NCBI GenBank assembly: GCA_003278765.1
Contig: QCDK01000003.1
Coordinates: 62,001 to 126,000 of the forward strand
Length of the DNA stretch: 64,000 nucleotides
Source of the DNA: Prochlorococcus sp. AG-355-G23
Lineage (GTDB): Bacteria > Cyanobacteriota > Cyanobacteriia > PCC-6307 > Cyanobiaceae
Reading direction: 5' to 3'
Shown: positions 17,740 through 27,344 of the stretch, in pieces
Layout of the letters: each line of letters begins with the position of its first letter
Numbering within the stretch: position 1 is the first letter of the stretch
Notes under the pieces: model-generated
Databases searched by the model: none
What the model saw: only the letters and a program-made list of their open reading frames with translations
Told to the model about the DNA's origin: nothing
Position numbers and translations under genes: made by a program

Positions 17740-19500
17740 TTATAAAGCACCAAGCCAAATTACTTGAAAAGGATCAAGACTAATATTTTTGCAATTGTAT
17801 TTAGTGGATGTTAAAAAATCATGGGTATTGAAATCATTATCAATTATTTTTGGTAAATCATTATCATTCAATTGATAATTAATTTTATTTTCAGTCATAT
17901 TATGGATTGCAAAAACTGACTTAGGCCCTTTACCTCTTTTGATTACAACAATATCACTTCTACCATTCGACAAACATTTCATTTGTGAACAAGGGTGAAA
18001 TTGCTTTAATTCTGATCGGACATCCATAGCATTACGAAGATATTTTAAGTTTTTATTAGCATTAGATTCAGGATTATTTAAAACAGCTGAAAGATTTTCT
18101 GATTTAAACTTTTCTCTGTTTAGATCTCTTCTTTGACCTGTCATAGAAAAACTTTTGATATCATTTTCTGAAGCTAGTAATGCTGGTAAATAAAATGCAG
18201 GAACCCCTTTCAGAGCCATTACTAATAGTTGACTCAAAATAAATCTCTCATATTGAAATCTTTTAGCATCTCTACTGGAGTCTTCCATTGCACTCCACCA
18301 ACTAATATTCAATTCATAAGGTTTATCATCACCATTTGATAAACGTCTATGACTTACTAATCCTCCTCTTTTCTCACAATTAATTAATAAATTCTTAATT
18401 CTCTGCTCATTCATTAAACCCTCAAGAGCTCTTAAACCAACACCATCGTGCGATGCAGTGAAATTAAATAAAGTAGTATCTTCAGGTAACATGGGCCAAT
18501 CAAAAATCCATGAGTTTAGAATATCAGCTCTTGAAGTAATAATTGCCTCTAAGAGAAGAGGAGGTAATGGGAAATTATATGCCATGTGGGCTTCATCATC
18601 AGAAATGAGATAAGATAGATTCTCCTTCTGAGGAACATTGGTTTCTGTTATTAAAACGCCATCATCAAGAAGATTATTTAAAAGAACTCTTAGGAGTTTC
18701 ACAATTGAATGTGCTTTAGGTAAATGTAAGCACGTAGTCCCTGACTCTTTCCAAATAAAACCTACAGCATCAAGCCTTAACCATTTAATTCCATTAGATA
18801 AATAAGAAGTAATTAAATTTAAGAACTCAAGAGTCATTTTAGGATTATGCCAATTCAAATCAATTTGATCTGGCCCAAAAGTTGTCCAAACTTGTTTAGG
18901 GCCATCATCAGTATTTATTTGAGAAAACAAAGAGGAGCTTCTAGGCCTAACTACATTTGACCAGTCAAGATTTTGTTTCGGTGAAAAAACATTTGATATA
19001 CCCGGTTCTTGGGATTTAATAAATTGCTGAACCCATGGATGAGATGATGAAACATGGTTTAGTACTAAATCAGCCATCAAATCATGATTTTTAGAAATAC
19101 TTTTGAGATCATCCCAACCACCAAATTTTTCTTCTAAGGAATCATAACTTGAGACTGCGAAACCTCCATCGCTTGTGGATTTCAGAAAAGGAAGAATATG
19201 TACAACTTTAGAAAGACTTCCAAAATGTTTACTTAACAACTTTCCAAGAGTTATTAATGTTGCCTCGCCATTTTTATAAATACTATCTGCATAAGTTATC
19301 AAAACTGAATGAGATTCATTCCACCTTTCTTTATCTCTTATTTCTTCATAAGCAGATTTCTCTGAGAAATCATTTAAAATCTGTAATAATTGGTTTGAAA
19401 TAAAATTAATTTCTTCTGTAGTATGATTTGAATAAATTGTTTTTAACAATTTATCAATTTTTAATCTATCTAATTTTTTCTCTGAATCAATTTGCTTCAC
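17740..19500 (-). CDS. GH13 sucrose-phosphorylase-like enzyme, probable glucosylglycerate phosphorylase
   Basis: A 586-aa alpha-amylase-superfamily protein. The barrel motifs are present: MADLVLNHVSS, the nucleophile region IKWLRLDAVGFIW near residue 240, the acid/base LITETNVPQ near residue 287 and FTASHDGVGLRALEG near residue 351. The overall build is that of sucrose phosphorylase / GH13 subfamily 18, which includes glucosylglycerate phosphorylases. Embedded with gpgP and glycerate kinase and divergent from gpgS, glucosylglycerate phosphorolysis is the best guess; sucrose phosphorylase or amylosucrase-like activity remains possible. It starts at ATG. Confidence 0.75.
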   Translation of the reverse strand: MKQIDSEKKLDRLKIDKLLKTIYSNHTTEEINFISNQLLQILNDFSEKSAYEEIRDKERWNESHSVLITYADSIYKNGEATLITLGKLLSKHFGSLSKVVHILPFLKSTSDGGFAVSSYDSLEEKFGGWDDLKSISKNHDLMADLVLNHVSSSHPWVQQFIKSQEPGISNVFSPKQNLDWSNVVRPRSSSLFSQINTDDGPKQVWTTFGPDQIDLNWHNPKMTLEFLNLITSYLSNGIKWLRLDAVGFIWKESGTTCLHLPKAHSIVKLLRVLLNNLLDDGVLITETNVPQKENLSYLISDDEAHMAYNFPLPPLLLEAIITSRADILNSWIFDWPMLPEDTTLFNFTASHDGVGLRALEGLMNEQRIKNLLINCEKRGGLVSHRRLSNGDDKPYELNISWWSAMEDSSRDAKRFQYERFILSQLLVMALKGVPAFYLPALLASENDIKSFSMTGQRRDLNREKFKSENLSAVLNNPESNANKNLKYLRNAMDVRSELKQFHPCSQMKCLSNGRSDIVVIKRGKGPKSVFAIHNMTENKINYQLNDNDLPKIIDNDFNTHDFLTSTKYNCKNISLDPFQVIWLGAL

Positions 19501-19518
19501 TTTGAAAAAATCATCGAA

Positions 19519-19528
19519 GTATTAATAC
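19519..19528. promoter_or_regulatory. Short palindrome in the divergent gpgS/GH13 promoter
   Basis: The only spacer between the two divergent transcription units is 50 bases, so both promoters overlap here. It contains the perfect 10-base palindrome GTATTAATAC. It is not an NtcA site (the inner gap is 4, not 8). It might be a shared operator or a -10 element read from both sides; in AT-rich DNA chance cannot be excluded. Confidence 0.25.
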
Positions 19529-19550
19529 CATTCTGCACATCAATTAGAAA

Positions 19551-20777
19551 ATGGACTTTCAACAAGGTTTAATCACAACAATACATGAATATGGAGTTAC
19601 AGGAAATTTACTTAAAGAATTAAACAAAAGTCTTAAAAGAAGATCAACTAGCATTTTAATACCTTGCTTATATGAAGAGTTTGAGCGTCCAGCATTAAAA
19701 GATATAAGAGAAGTTTTAAAAAACCTTACAGGCTTAAATGAATTAGTTATTGCTCTTTCTGCAAAAACTGTTGAGCAAGTTAAGTCAGCAAAATCATTTT
19801 TTGACTCTATGCCATTCCCAGTTCACGTTCAATGGACTAATTCTCCCTCTGTAATTGAGCTATTAAAAAGCCAAGAAAAAAATGGATTAGAACTTTTAGG
19901 AACTCCAGGTAAAGGATGGGCTGTATGGCAAGGCATAGGAGTTGCGACTAGAAAATCAGAAATTGTTGCTCTTTTTGATGCTGATATAAGAACTTTTAGT
20001 CCTTTATATCCTTCAAGAATGATCCTTCCACTTCTGGATGAATCATATGGAATATCATATGTAAAAGCTTTTTACAGCAGATTATCATTAGAAACAAATC
20101 AATTGCAAGGTAGAGCAACAAGATTATTCGTGGGTCCTTTGTTAGCAAGTCTTGAGCAGTTAGTTGGTAAGGGTCCGTTTTTACAATATCTTCAATCATT
20201 TAGATATCCTTTGGCAGGTGAGTTTGCTTTTACTAAAGACCTTGCTATGAATTTAAGAATACCCTGTGATTGGGGTTTAGAGATAGGTTTATTATCAGAG
20301 GTTTATAGAAACGTAAGGACCTCCAAAATAGCCCAGGTTGACCTAGGTTTATTTGATCACAAACATAAGAATATTGGAGATTCTTCTAAAGAAGGATTGC
20401 AAAAAATGTGTACAGAAATACTTTCAAGTGTTTTAAGAGGTCTCATGGAGCATCAAGCCGAGACCTTAACTAGCACTCAACTTGCAACTTTAGAAGTTCT
20501 CTACAAAAGAGTTGGAGAAGATCGAGTAAAACAATTTGGATTAGATTCAGCAGTTAATCAACTTCCATACGATAGGCACGAAGAAGAATTATCAGTACAA
20601 AAGTTTGCGAAACTATTAAGACCTGCTACGGAAGATTATCTGGCTTGTCCTACGACACTTCAATTACCAAGTTGGTCAAGAGTTCTATCTTGCGAGAACA
20701 AACTACAAGAAGATTTAGCTTTAGCGGGGTCAAAAGACATAAAGATAAGTGAAAAAGAATTAATTAAAAACTTCTAA
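19551..20777 (+). CDS. gpgS: Glucosyl-3-phosphoglycerate synthase (GT81)
   Basis: The 408-aa protein transfers glucose from a nucleotide sugar to 3-phosphoglycerate. Visible features of the GT81/GpgS family are the nucleotide-binding [17 protein letters not shown], a GKGWAVWQG segment, the metal-binding DAD in [12 protein letters not shown] near residue 144, YVKAFYSR, and [13 protein letters not shown]. Glucosylglycerate is a compatible solute, favoured in nitrogen-poor marine picocyanobacteria because it contains no nitrogen. It is divergent from the GH13/gpgP/glycerate-kinase operon and its end overlaps the convergent ureC stop by four bases. Confidence 0.92.
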   Translation: MDFQQGLITTIHEYGVTGNLLKELNKSLKRRSTSILIPCLYEEFERPALKDIREVLKNLTGLNELVIALSAKTVEQVKSAKSFFDSMPFPVHVQWTNSPSVIELLKSQEKNGLELLGTPGKGWAVWQGIGVATRKSEIVALFDADIRTFSPLYPSRMILPLLDESYGISYVKAFYSRLSLETNQLQGRATRLFVGPLLASLEQLVGKGPFLQYLQSFRYPLAGEFAFTKDLAMNLRIPCDWGLEIGLLSEVYRNVRTSKIAQVDLGLFDHKHKNIGDSSKEGLQKMCTEILSSVLRGLMEHQAETLTSTQLATLEVLYKRVGEDRVKQFGLDSAVNQLPYDRHEEELSVQKFAKLLRPATEDYLACPTTLQLPSWSRVLSCENKLQEDLALAGSKDIKISEKELIKNF

Positions 20778-22483
20778 AGCAAAAAATACCTCTGAGCCAT
20801 TGGGACTTCATCAAGTGGTTCACAAGTAAGAAGTTCTCCATCAGAAAAAACTTCATAAGTTTGAGGATCAACTGAAATATTTGGTAGTTTACTATTTAGT
20901 TTTAAGTTTGATTTATTGATATTTCTTGTATTTTCTACGGCAATACATTTCTTTTGCAAGCCTAATTTATTTGGAATATTTTGTTCAATTGAATTTTTAC
21001 TTAAAAAGGTAAAAGAACTCTTAATTAGAGATTGGCCGAAATTTGCAAACATAGGTCGACCATGTACGGGACCTGGAGTAGGAATTGAAGCATTTGCATC
21101 ACCCATTTGGGACCAAACTATAGATCCTCCCTTAACAACTAATTCAGGCTTTACCGCAAAAAAAGAAGGTTTCCATAATGCCAAATCCGCAATTTTACCC
21201 TTTTCTATAGACCCAACATGTTTATCAATACCATGAGCTATTGCAGGATTAATTGTGACTTTAGAAATATATCTCTTTACTCTATAATTATCATTTCTAT
21301 CAGAATCCTGAGTTAGCGGCCCCCTTTGGACTTTCATTTTATGTGCGGTTTGAAAAGTTCTTGTAATTACTTCGCCAACTCTTCCCATAGCTTGAGAATC
21401 ACTAGCAATAATTGAAAAGGCACCTAAATCATGCAAGATATCCTCAGCTGCAATAGTCTCTCTTCTGATCCTTGATTCAGCAAATGCAATGTCTTCTGGG
21501 ATTTTAGAATCTAAATGATGACAAACCATTAACATGTCAAGATGTTCTTCTAATGTGTTCCTTGTATAAGGTCTAGTTGGATTTGTACTACTAGGAAGAA
21601 CATTTTTTTCTCCACAGATTTTTATAATGTCTGGCGCATGACCTCCACCTGCTCCTTCGGTATGAAAAGTATGAATAGTTCTTCCTGCAATAGCGTTAAT
21701 GGTATCTTCAACAAAGCCTGCCTCATTCAAAGTATCAGTATGGATACATACTTGTACGTCAAACTTATCTGCAACATTTAGACAAGAATTTATTGTAGAA
21801 GGAGTGGTTCCCCAATCCTCATGAAGCTTCAATCCACATGCACCAGCCTCGACCTGATCAATAAGATTGCTCTCGTTTGTTGAGTTTCCTTTTCCAAAAA
21901 AACCTAAATTCATTGGAAATGCTTCTGCAGATTGAAGCATTCTTGAAATATGAAAAGAACCCGGAGTACAAGTAGTAGCATTTGTGCCAGTTGCAGGTCC
22001 AGTTCCTCCTCCTAACATGGTTGTAATTCCAGAGGCAAGTGCTGTCTCAATTTGTTGGGGACAGATAAAGTGAATATGGGTATCTATTGAACCTGCAGTA
22101 AGAATATGCCCCTCTCCAGCTATTACTTCTGTTGATGCACCAATAACAATATCAACATTATCCTGGATATCAGGATTGCCAGCCTTACCAATTTCAAAAA
22201 TCATTCCATCTTTTATACCCACATCAGCCTTAATTATTCCCCACCAATCTACGATCAAAGCATTAGTTATTACGGTATCTACAGCCCCATCAGCTCTTCT
22301 TACTTGAGACTGTCCCATCCCATCTCGAATAACTTTACCTCCACCAAATTTAACTTCATCTCCGTATGTAGTTAAATCCTTTTCTACTTCTATAAAAAGT
22401 TCGGTATCAGCTAGCCTTACTCTATCTCCGGTAGTGGGTCCATAAGTTTGGGCATAAGTTTTTCTATCAATTTTATAAGACAT
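20774..22483 (-). CDS. ureC: Urease alpha subunit
   Basis: The catalytic subunit (569 aa) that hydrolyses urea to ammonia and carbamate. Nickel ligands and active-site elements are all present: [11 protein letters not shown], the carbamylated lysine in GLKLHEDWG (near residue 218), [22 protein letters not shown] with the flap His, AESRIRRET and [11 protein letters not shown]. Full length, ATG start, in an operon ureD-ureA-ureB-ureC read leftward. Confidence 0.99.
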   Translation of the reverse strand: MSYKIDRKTYAQTYGPTTGDRVRLADTELFIEVEKDLTTYGDEVKFGGGKVIRDGMGQSQVRRADGAVDTVITNALIVDWWGIIKADVGIKDGMIFEIGKAGNPDIQDNVDIVIGASTEVIAGEGHILTAGSIDTHIHFICPQQIETALASGITTMLGGGTGPATGTNATTCTPGSFHISRMLQSAEAFPMNLGFFGKGNSTNESNLIDQVEAGACGLKLHEDWGTTPSTINSCLNVADKFDVQVCIHTDTLNEAGFVEDTINAIAGRTIHTFHTEGAGGGHAPDIIKICGEKNVLPSSTNPTRPYTRNTLEEHLDMLMVCHHLDSKIPEDIAFAESRIRRETIAAEDILHDLGAFSIIASDSQAMGRVGEVITRTFQTAHKMKVQRGPLTQDSDRNDNYRVKRYISKVTINPAIAHGIDKHVGSIEKGKIADLALWKPSFFAVKPELVVKGGSIVWSQMGDANASIPTPGPVHGRPMFANFGQSLIKSSFTFLSKNSIEQNIPNKLGLQKKCIAVENTRNINKSNLKLNSKLPNISVDPQTYEVFSDGELLTCEPLDEVPMAQRYFLL

Positions 22484-22487
22484 AATT

Positions 22488-22808
22488 TTAACTATTTAAA
22501 GAACCATTAACTAATGAATTAAAACCATATGCATTTCTTAAACCTGCAAATGGCACTAATTTGACATCTGTTGTATCACCCGGTTCAAATCTAATTGCTG
22601 TTCCTGCAGGAATATCGAGACGCATACCATATGCTATTTTTCGATCAAAAATTAAAGCCTTGTTTGCTTCATAAAAATGATAATGAGATCCAATTTGCAC
22701 TGGTCTATCTCCAGAATTAGAAACCGTTACTGTTTTAACTTGCTTACTAAGATTAAGTTCGATTTCACCTTGTTCAGGAATTATTTCACCAGGAATTAAA
22801 TTACTCAT
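22488..22808 (-). CDS. ureB: Urease beta subunit
   Basis: A 106-aa structural subunit with the hallmarks [51 protein letters not shown] and a C-terminal GFNSLVNG. It is a separate gene, as in most bacteria, and sits four bases before ureC and two bases after ureA, so translation is probably coupled. Confidence 0.98.
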   Translation of the reverse strand: MSNLIPGEIIPEQGEIELNLSKQVKTVTVSNSGDRPVQIGSHYHFYEANKALIFDRKIAYGMRLDIPAGTAIRFEPGDTTDVKLVPFAGLRNAYGFNSLVNGSLNS

Positions 22809-22810
22809 AA

Positions 22811-23113
22811 CTAATTAATCGGATTGTGAATAGTAACTAATTTAGTCCCATCGGGGAAAACTGCTTCTATTTGAACTTCATCAACCATTTCAGGAATGCC
22901 CTCCATAACTTGTGATTTTGAAAGCCAGGTAGTTCCCTCTGACATTAATTGACTTACACTTTTACCATCTCGTGCTCCTTCAAGAACTTGAAAACTTAAA
23001 AAAGCAATTGTTTCAGGATAATTAAGCTTAAGACCTCGACTAAGCCTTCTTTCAGCTAAGAGTGCAGCAGAAAAAATCAATAATTTATCCTTTTCTTGAG
23101 GTGAAAGATGCAT
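22811..23113 (-). CDS. ureA: Urease gamma subunit
   Basis: A 100-aa subunit starting [23 protein letters not shown]. Conserved [25 protein letters not shown] and [20 protein letters not shown] segments are intact. It is the first structural gene after ureD; ureB begins two bases after its end. Confidence 0.98.
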   Translation of the reverse strand: MHLSPQEKDKLLIFSAALLAERRLSRGLKLNYPETIAFLSFQVLEGARDGKSVSQLMSEGTTWLSKSQVMEGIPEMVDEVQIEAVFPDGTKLVTIHNPIN

Positions 23114-23163
23114 AATAAAAAATTAAACTATAAATTCTTAAAAAAGGTTCTTTCTGAACATAA

Positions 23164-24063
23164 TTAATAATTCATAGAATCTTGTAAAGGCCATACACCT
23201 TGATATTTTGGCTCACAAAAGCCACAAACAGACCTAATTTGTTTCCAAATACAAAAAAAACATTTTCTAGCATCTTGAGAAGAACTCCCTAGGAATCGTA
23301 CAGAAATTCCATTTTCAAGGATTCCAATTGATAAATTATTAGTTTCATTGAAAATCTTTTTTATATTTCCCACAAGATTATTTATTTTTGACTTGGAAAA
23401 ATCTTTTTCGCAAATCCAAATTAATGATCCAAAAACGGGCATGTAATCCATACCTGACTTGGCCACAAAACTTGCCTTAGATAATTCAATTTGATCAACA
23501 TATTCCCAATCATCAAGTAAATCATTATTTCTCATAATTTCTAATTTAGATCTAAAAACTCCACTCTCAATAGATTCTCCCGAAGATGATCTTCCAAGTC
23601 TTATTAAATCAGTAAATAAAAAACTTGAAGTTTCTGAAATAGATACTTTAAAAGTTTGCTCATATAAACCATTTGCAAAGATTATTGTTTCTTGGGGAAG
23701 ATACTCTAAATGAGAATTGTCAAGAATATTTATGAGATTCTTTTGCTTTGAAAAAATTCCTTTTGGATTGATTTTTGATCTTCCAACTGATCCATATACT
23801 TTCTGAGCTGAAGAAGTCGTCAACAAAACCTTAGAGTTTTTTTCAAGATTAACCTCAAAATCAAGTAAATCACCTCCTACCAATCCCCCTGCAGTATGTA
23901 GAACAGGCAAAATGCATCTCCCCTCTTGATCATGAGTAGACTTTAATAACTTATAAGGAGAAGTTGATTTAGATTTAAAGATTGTTTTATCAACATTTCC
24001 TAAACTTGCTTTATTATTGAAAAAATTTAAGAAACAATTACCTTCCCATGAAGTTTTAATCAT
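23164..24063 (-). CDS. ureD: Urease accessory protein UreD
   Basis: UreD/UreH scaffolds the UreFG complex on apo-urease during nickel insertion. The 299-aa product has the family core [40 protein letters not shown] and [11 protein letters not shown]. It starts at ATG 24063 and heads the leftward ureDABC operon. The divergent ureE starts about 50 bases away. Confidence 0.95.
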   Translation of the reverse strand: MIKTSWEGNCFLNFFNNKASLGNVDKTIFKSKSTSPYKLLKSTHDQEGRCILPVLHTAGGLVGGDLLDFEVNLEKNSKVLLTTSSAQKVYGSVGRSKINPKGIFSKQKNLINILDNSHLEYLPQETIIFANGLYEQTFKVSISETSSFLFTDLIRLGRSSSGESIESGVFRSKLEIMRNNDLLDDWEYVDQIELSKASFVAKSGMDYMPVFGSLIWICEKDFSKSKINNLVGNIKKIFNETNNLSIGILENGISVRFLGSSSQDARKCFFCIWKQIRSVCGFCEPKYQGVWPLQDSMNY

Positions 24064-24111
24064 AAATTGTTTTCTTTAATTACTAAATTAAAGTAACCAA
24101 AAATTTTGATT

Positions 24112-24561
24112 ATGAGAATGAATAAACAAATTGTTGTAACTGATTGGATTAAGGAAAAACCGAAATTAGGTTTATTTTTAAAACTCACCTTAAGTTCAGA
24201 TGAAAGAAGAATCTTAAGAGGTAAAAGATTAACTGATTGTGATCAAGAAATAATTTTACAATTACCTAGAAAAGGGAAATTAAATGATGGAGATATTCTT
24301 TCAACTAATAAGTCCAATTTTTATGTAGAGATAATTGCCAAAACAGAAGATTTAATTGAAATAAGTTCAAATTCTAAAATTGAGCTTATTAAAACTGCTT
24401 ATCATCTTGGAAATAGGCACGTGGAAGTAGAAATCGAAGAAGGCATTCTTTTAACAAAAAGTGATTATGTTATTAAAAATATGCTTCTTAATTTTAAAGT
24501 TGATTTAAAAAATACGAAAAAAAAGTTTTTTCCGGAAAGAGGTGCACATAGTCATGAGTAA
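24112..24561 (+). CDS. ureE: Urease accessory protein UreE (nickel metallochaperone)
   Basis: About 149 aa. The N-terminal domain contains LTLSSDERRILRGKRLTD, the central domain has YHLGNRHVEVEIEEG with the dimer-interface His that binds nickel, and the C-terminus is short, ending AHSHE rather than a long His-rich tail. A TTG at 24106 and an ATG at 24118 are alternative starts; I use ATG 24112. The stop overlaps the start of ureF (ATGAGTAA), implying translational coupling. Confidence 0.95.
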   Translation: MRMNKQIVVTDWIKEKPKLGLFLKLTLSSDERRILRGKRLTDCDQEIILQLPRKGKLNDGDILSTNKSNFYVEIIAKTEDLIEISSNSKIELIKTAYHLGNRHVEVEIEEGILLTKSDYVIKNMLLNFKVDLKNTKKKFFPERGAHSHE

Positions 24562-25240
24562 AAGTCACTTATTAAAATATTTATTAATAAGTCCGAACTT
24601 ACCAGTTGGAGGATTTTGTTATTCGGAGGGTATGGAGAGTTTTCTTCATAATAAAAATTTAACAGATTCAAATTCGGTAAAAAACTTAATAATAACTGAA
24701 CTAGAAATTGGTCAGATAAGACTAGATGCAAGACTTTTACTAGAATTTTTTGATATTTTCAATGAGATAAAGGAAAGCAAAAATTTAAAAGGTAATTTGC
24801 AAAAGCTAATGAGTTTGGATAAATGGATCCTCTCATCAAAGGACTCTCTCGAAATGAGAGAACAACAAATTCAAATGGGAAAATCTCTCTTTGATTTAAC
24901 CAAAGAATTTGGATTTGAATATCTATATGGAAATAATAAAAAAAGCTCCTGGTCATTAGCGTGGAGTTGGGCTTGTTATTGTTTTGAAATTTCCAAGCTA
25001 GAAATGGTTGAAAATTTTTTCTACTCATGGAGTGCAAACCAACTTAGTGCAGCATTGAGGATTATTCCTATTGGTTCAACAAAAGCACAATTAATTCAGA
25101 GAGATTTATTAACAATAATTTCCAAAGTTTCTAAAGAAATTATGGACAAAGAAATTAATGACATCTATTTTGGCAATGTAGGTTTAGCTATGGCACAACA
25201 AAATCATAATGACCTTTATACAAAACTTTTTAGAAATTAA
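24554..25240 (+). CDS. ureF: Urease accessory protein UreF
   Basis: UreF gates GTPase activity of UreG during urease activation. The product (228 aa) shows SPNLPVGGFCYSEGMES, LSLDK-type middle segments, WSANQLSAALRIIPIGSTKAQ and the C-terminal GLAMAQQNHNDLYTKLFRN, all typical. I take ATG 24554, which overlaps the last eight bases of ureE; a longer in-frame ATG at 24542 adds only four residues. Confidence 0.95.
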   Translation: MSKSHLLKYLLISPNLPVGGFCYSEGMESFLHNKNLTDSNSVKNLIITELEIGQIRLDARLLLEFFDIFNEIKESKNLKGNLQKLMSLDKWILSSKDSLEMREQQIQMGKSLFDLTKEFGFEYLYGNNKKSSWSLAWSWACYCFEISKLEMVENFFYSWSANQLSAALRIIPIGSTKAQLIQRDLLTIISKVSKEIMDKEINDIYFGNVGLAMAQQNHNDLYTKLFRN

Positions 25241-25243
25241 TTT

Positions 25244-25855
25244 ATGAGCAGCAAATTGAGAGTGGGAGTTGCGGGTCCTGTAGGCTCGGGAAAAACTGCA
25301 TTAGTAGAGACTCTATGCTTAAGTTTGAAAAAAAATTATGAGATAGCTGTTGTCACCAATGATATTTATACCAAAGAAGATGCTAACTTTTTAATAAATA
25401 AAAAAGTTTTAGAGGAAGGAAGGATAATTGGTGTAGAAACAGGAGGTTGTCCTCATACAGCGATAAGAGAGGATTGTTCCTTAAATAAAAACGCAGTTTT
25501 AGATTTAGAAATTAAATATAATCCTTTAGATTTTGTTTTTGTAGAAAGTGGAGGAGATAATTTAGCATCTAGTTTTAGTCCAGAACTTGTAGATTTATCA
25601 ATATATGTGATTGATGTATCTGCTGGAGACAAAATCCCTAGAAAAGGGGGGCCAGGCATAACAAGGTCAGATTTATTATTAATAAACAAAATTGACTTAG
25701 CAGATATGGTTGGTGCAGATTTAAATATTATGAAAAGTGATACTGAATTTATGAGAAAAGGGAAACCTTGGTTTTTTACCAATCTCAGTAGCGGCAAAGG
25801 AGTTGAAGAAATAACTCAATTTTTAGAGTCACATATACCCAACAATCCAAACTAG
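25244..25855 (+). CDS. ureG: Urease accessory GTPase UreG
   Basis: A 203-aa SIMIBI GTPase supplying energy for nickel delivery. P-loop [15 protein letters not shown] is at the N-terminus; the nickel-binding CPH motif is in [15 protein letters not shown]; Walker B-type [11 protein letters not shown] and the guanine-specificity [10 protein letters not shown] are intact. It begins four bases after ureF. No hypA/hypB-like genes are near. Confidence 0.97.
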   Translation: MSSKLRVGVAGPVGSGKTALVETLCLSLKKNYEIAVVTNDIYTKEDANFLINKKVLEEGRIIGVETGGCPHTAIREDCSLNKNAVLDLEIKYNPLDFVFVESGGDNLASSFSPELVDLSIYVIDVSAGDKIPRKGGPGITRSDLLLINKIDLADMVGADLNIMKSDTEFMRKGKPWFFTNLSSGKGVEEITQFLESHIPNNPN

Positions 25856-25893
25856 AAAATTGTTAATTATTTATATATTGGATTCAACAAATA

Positions 25894-25935
25894 GTTACGA
25901 CTGATACAAAACGAATCCTCACTCGTTAATAACTT
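25894..25935 (+). promoter_or_regulatory. NtcA-activated promoter upstream of urtA
   Basis: The sequence GTT-N8-TAC at 25894-25907 matches the NtcA site GTAN8TAC with one change. It is followed after exactly 22 bases by TAACTT (25930-25935), a TAN3T -10 element. This is the class II NtcA-dependent layout known from cyanobacterial nitrogen genes. It lies 49 bases upstream of the urtA ATG, consistent with nitrogen control of urea uptake. Confidence 0.7.
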
Positions 25936-25983
25936 TTATTTTATCCCCCTAAAGAGGGTCAATTACCTAATTTATCCTAATTC

Positions 25984-27261
25984 ATGAGAATTTCAAGGCG
26001 TATTTTGGCAGGATTAGCTACTGCCTCACTTGCTGTCACAGCAACTTCATGCGGTGGAGGCGGTACCTCCGGAAGTTTCGATGACACAGTAACCGTTGGT
26101 ATTTTGCATTCGTTATCTGGAACAATGGCGATTTCTGAATCAACCCTTGTTGATACTGAAAAAATGGCTATTGAAGAGATAAACGCCGCTGGTGGTGTTA
26201 AAGTTGGCGGTAAAAGCTACAAAATAGAATACATAGTTGAAGATGGTGCATCTGACTGGCCTACTTTTGCTGAAAAATCTAAGAAACTTATAGACCAAGA
26301 CGGAGTTCCTGTCGTATTTGGTGGTTGGACATCTGCTAGTAGAAAGGCAATGTTACCTGTATATGAATCAAAGGATGCTTTCCTTTACTACCCAATTCAA
26401 TATGAAGCTCAAGAATGTTCAAATAACATTTTCTATACAGGAGCCACACCAAACCAACAGTCAGAACCCGCTACAGATTTCATGTATAAGCGTTCTCCTG
26501 CAGCCGGTGGAGATTTCTTCCTTGTAGGTTCTGATTATGTTTTCCCAAGAACTTCCAACACAATCACTAAAGCTCAGGTAAAACAGTTAGGAGGTAAAGT
26601 TGTTGGAGAAGATTACCTTCCATTAGGAAATACTGAAGTTGCTCCAATTATCTCAAAAATCAAAAAGGCTCTTCCTGAAGGTGGAATAATCATTAATACA
26701 CTTAATGGTGACCAAAACGTTGCATTCTTCAAACAGATTCAAGATGCGGGTATCACTCCTTCAAGTGGTTACTACGTAATGAACTATTCAATTGCTGAAG
26801 AAGAGATTAGTACTATTGGTCCTGAGTTCCTTGAAGGTCACTATGGCGCTTGGAATTACATGATGTCAATTGATACTCCTGCTTCAAAGAAATTTGCTAA
26901 GAGTTTCAAGAAAAGATGGGGAGCTGATCGTGTTGTAGCTGATCCTCAAGAATCTGCTTATAACATGGTTTATTTATGGAAACAGGCAGTTGAAGATGCT
27001 GGAACATTCGACGATAACGCAGTAAGGGAAGCCCTTGTTGGACAAAAGTTTGATGCACCACAAGGTCCTGTTGAAGTTATGCCTAACCACCACTTATCTC
27101 AAACAGTAAGAATTGGAGAGATTAATGCAGAGGGTGGATTTACAATCCTTGAAGAGACAGGAGTTGTTCTTCCTCAAGCATGGAACCAAAAGCATCCAAG
27201 TTCAAAAGGATTCGCATGCGATTGGACAGATCCTTCAAAAGGAGAAAAGTATAAGCTTTAA
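25984..27261 (+). CDS. urtA: Urea ABC transporter substrate-binding protein
   Basis: A 425-aa periplasmic-binding protein of the branched-chain amino-acid/amide type. The N-terminus MRISRRILAGLATASLAVTA ends in a lipobox with Cys23, so it is a lipoprotein. Then come VTVGILHSLSGTMAISES and VFGGWTSASRK, with YYPIQYEAQECS typical of UrtA. Codon use is noticeably less AT-biased than in its neighbours, as expected for a highly expressed gene. It is followed by a strong hairpin before urtB. Confidence 0.97.
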   Translation: MRISRRILAGLATASLAVTATSCGGGGTSGSFDDTVTVGILHSLSGTMAISESTLVDTEKMAIEEINAAGGVKVGGKSYKIEYIVEDGASDWPTFAEKSKKLIDQDGVPVVFGGWTSASRKAMLPVYESKDAFLYYPIQYEAQECSNNIFYTGATPNQQSEPATDFMYKRSPAAGGDFFLVGSDYVFPRTSNTITKAQVKQLGGKVVGEDYLPLGNTEVAPIISKIKKALPEGGIIINTLNGDQNVAFFKQIQDAGITPSSGYYVMNYSIAEEEISTIGPEFLEGHYGAWNYMMSIDTPASKKFAKSFKKRWGADRVVADPQESAYNMVYLWKQAVEDAGTFDDNAVREALVGQKFDAPQGPVEVMPNHHLSQTVRIGEINAEGGFTILEETGVVLPQAWNQKHPSSKGFACDWTDPSKGEKYKL

Positions 27262-27282
27262 TTTAATTAAAACCTATACATC

Positions 27283-27316
27283 AAAATAAAAGGAGGTTAA
27301 CGCCTCCTTTTATTTT
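27283..27316 (+). terminator. Hairpin terminator between urtA and urtB
   Basis: A perfect 14-bp stem (AAAATAAAAGGAGG pairing with CCTCCTTTTATTTT) encloses a six-base loop TTAACG. It lies 22 bases after the urtA stop. The T-rich right arm would release most transcripts after urtA, giving more binding protein than permease, while read-through serves urtBCDE. Confidence 0.8.
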
Positions 27317-27344
27317 ATATAATCAAATATTTTCTTTTTCTAAA

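Noticed and set aside
24064-24111. An NtcA site between ureD and ureE
   Set aside because: A GTA is present (in AAGTAACC) but no TAC lies eight bases away, so the spacing fails.
25453-25797. A 114-codon minus-strand frame inside ureG
   Set aside because: Antisense shadow; ureG is intact.
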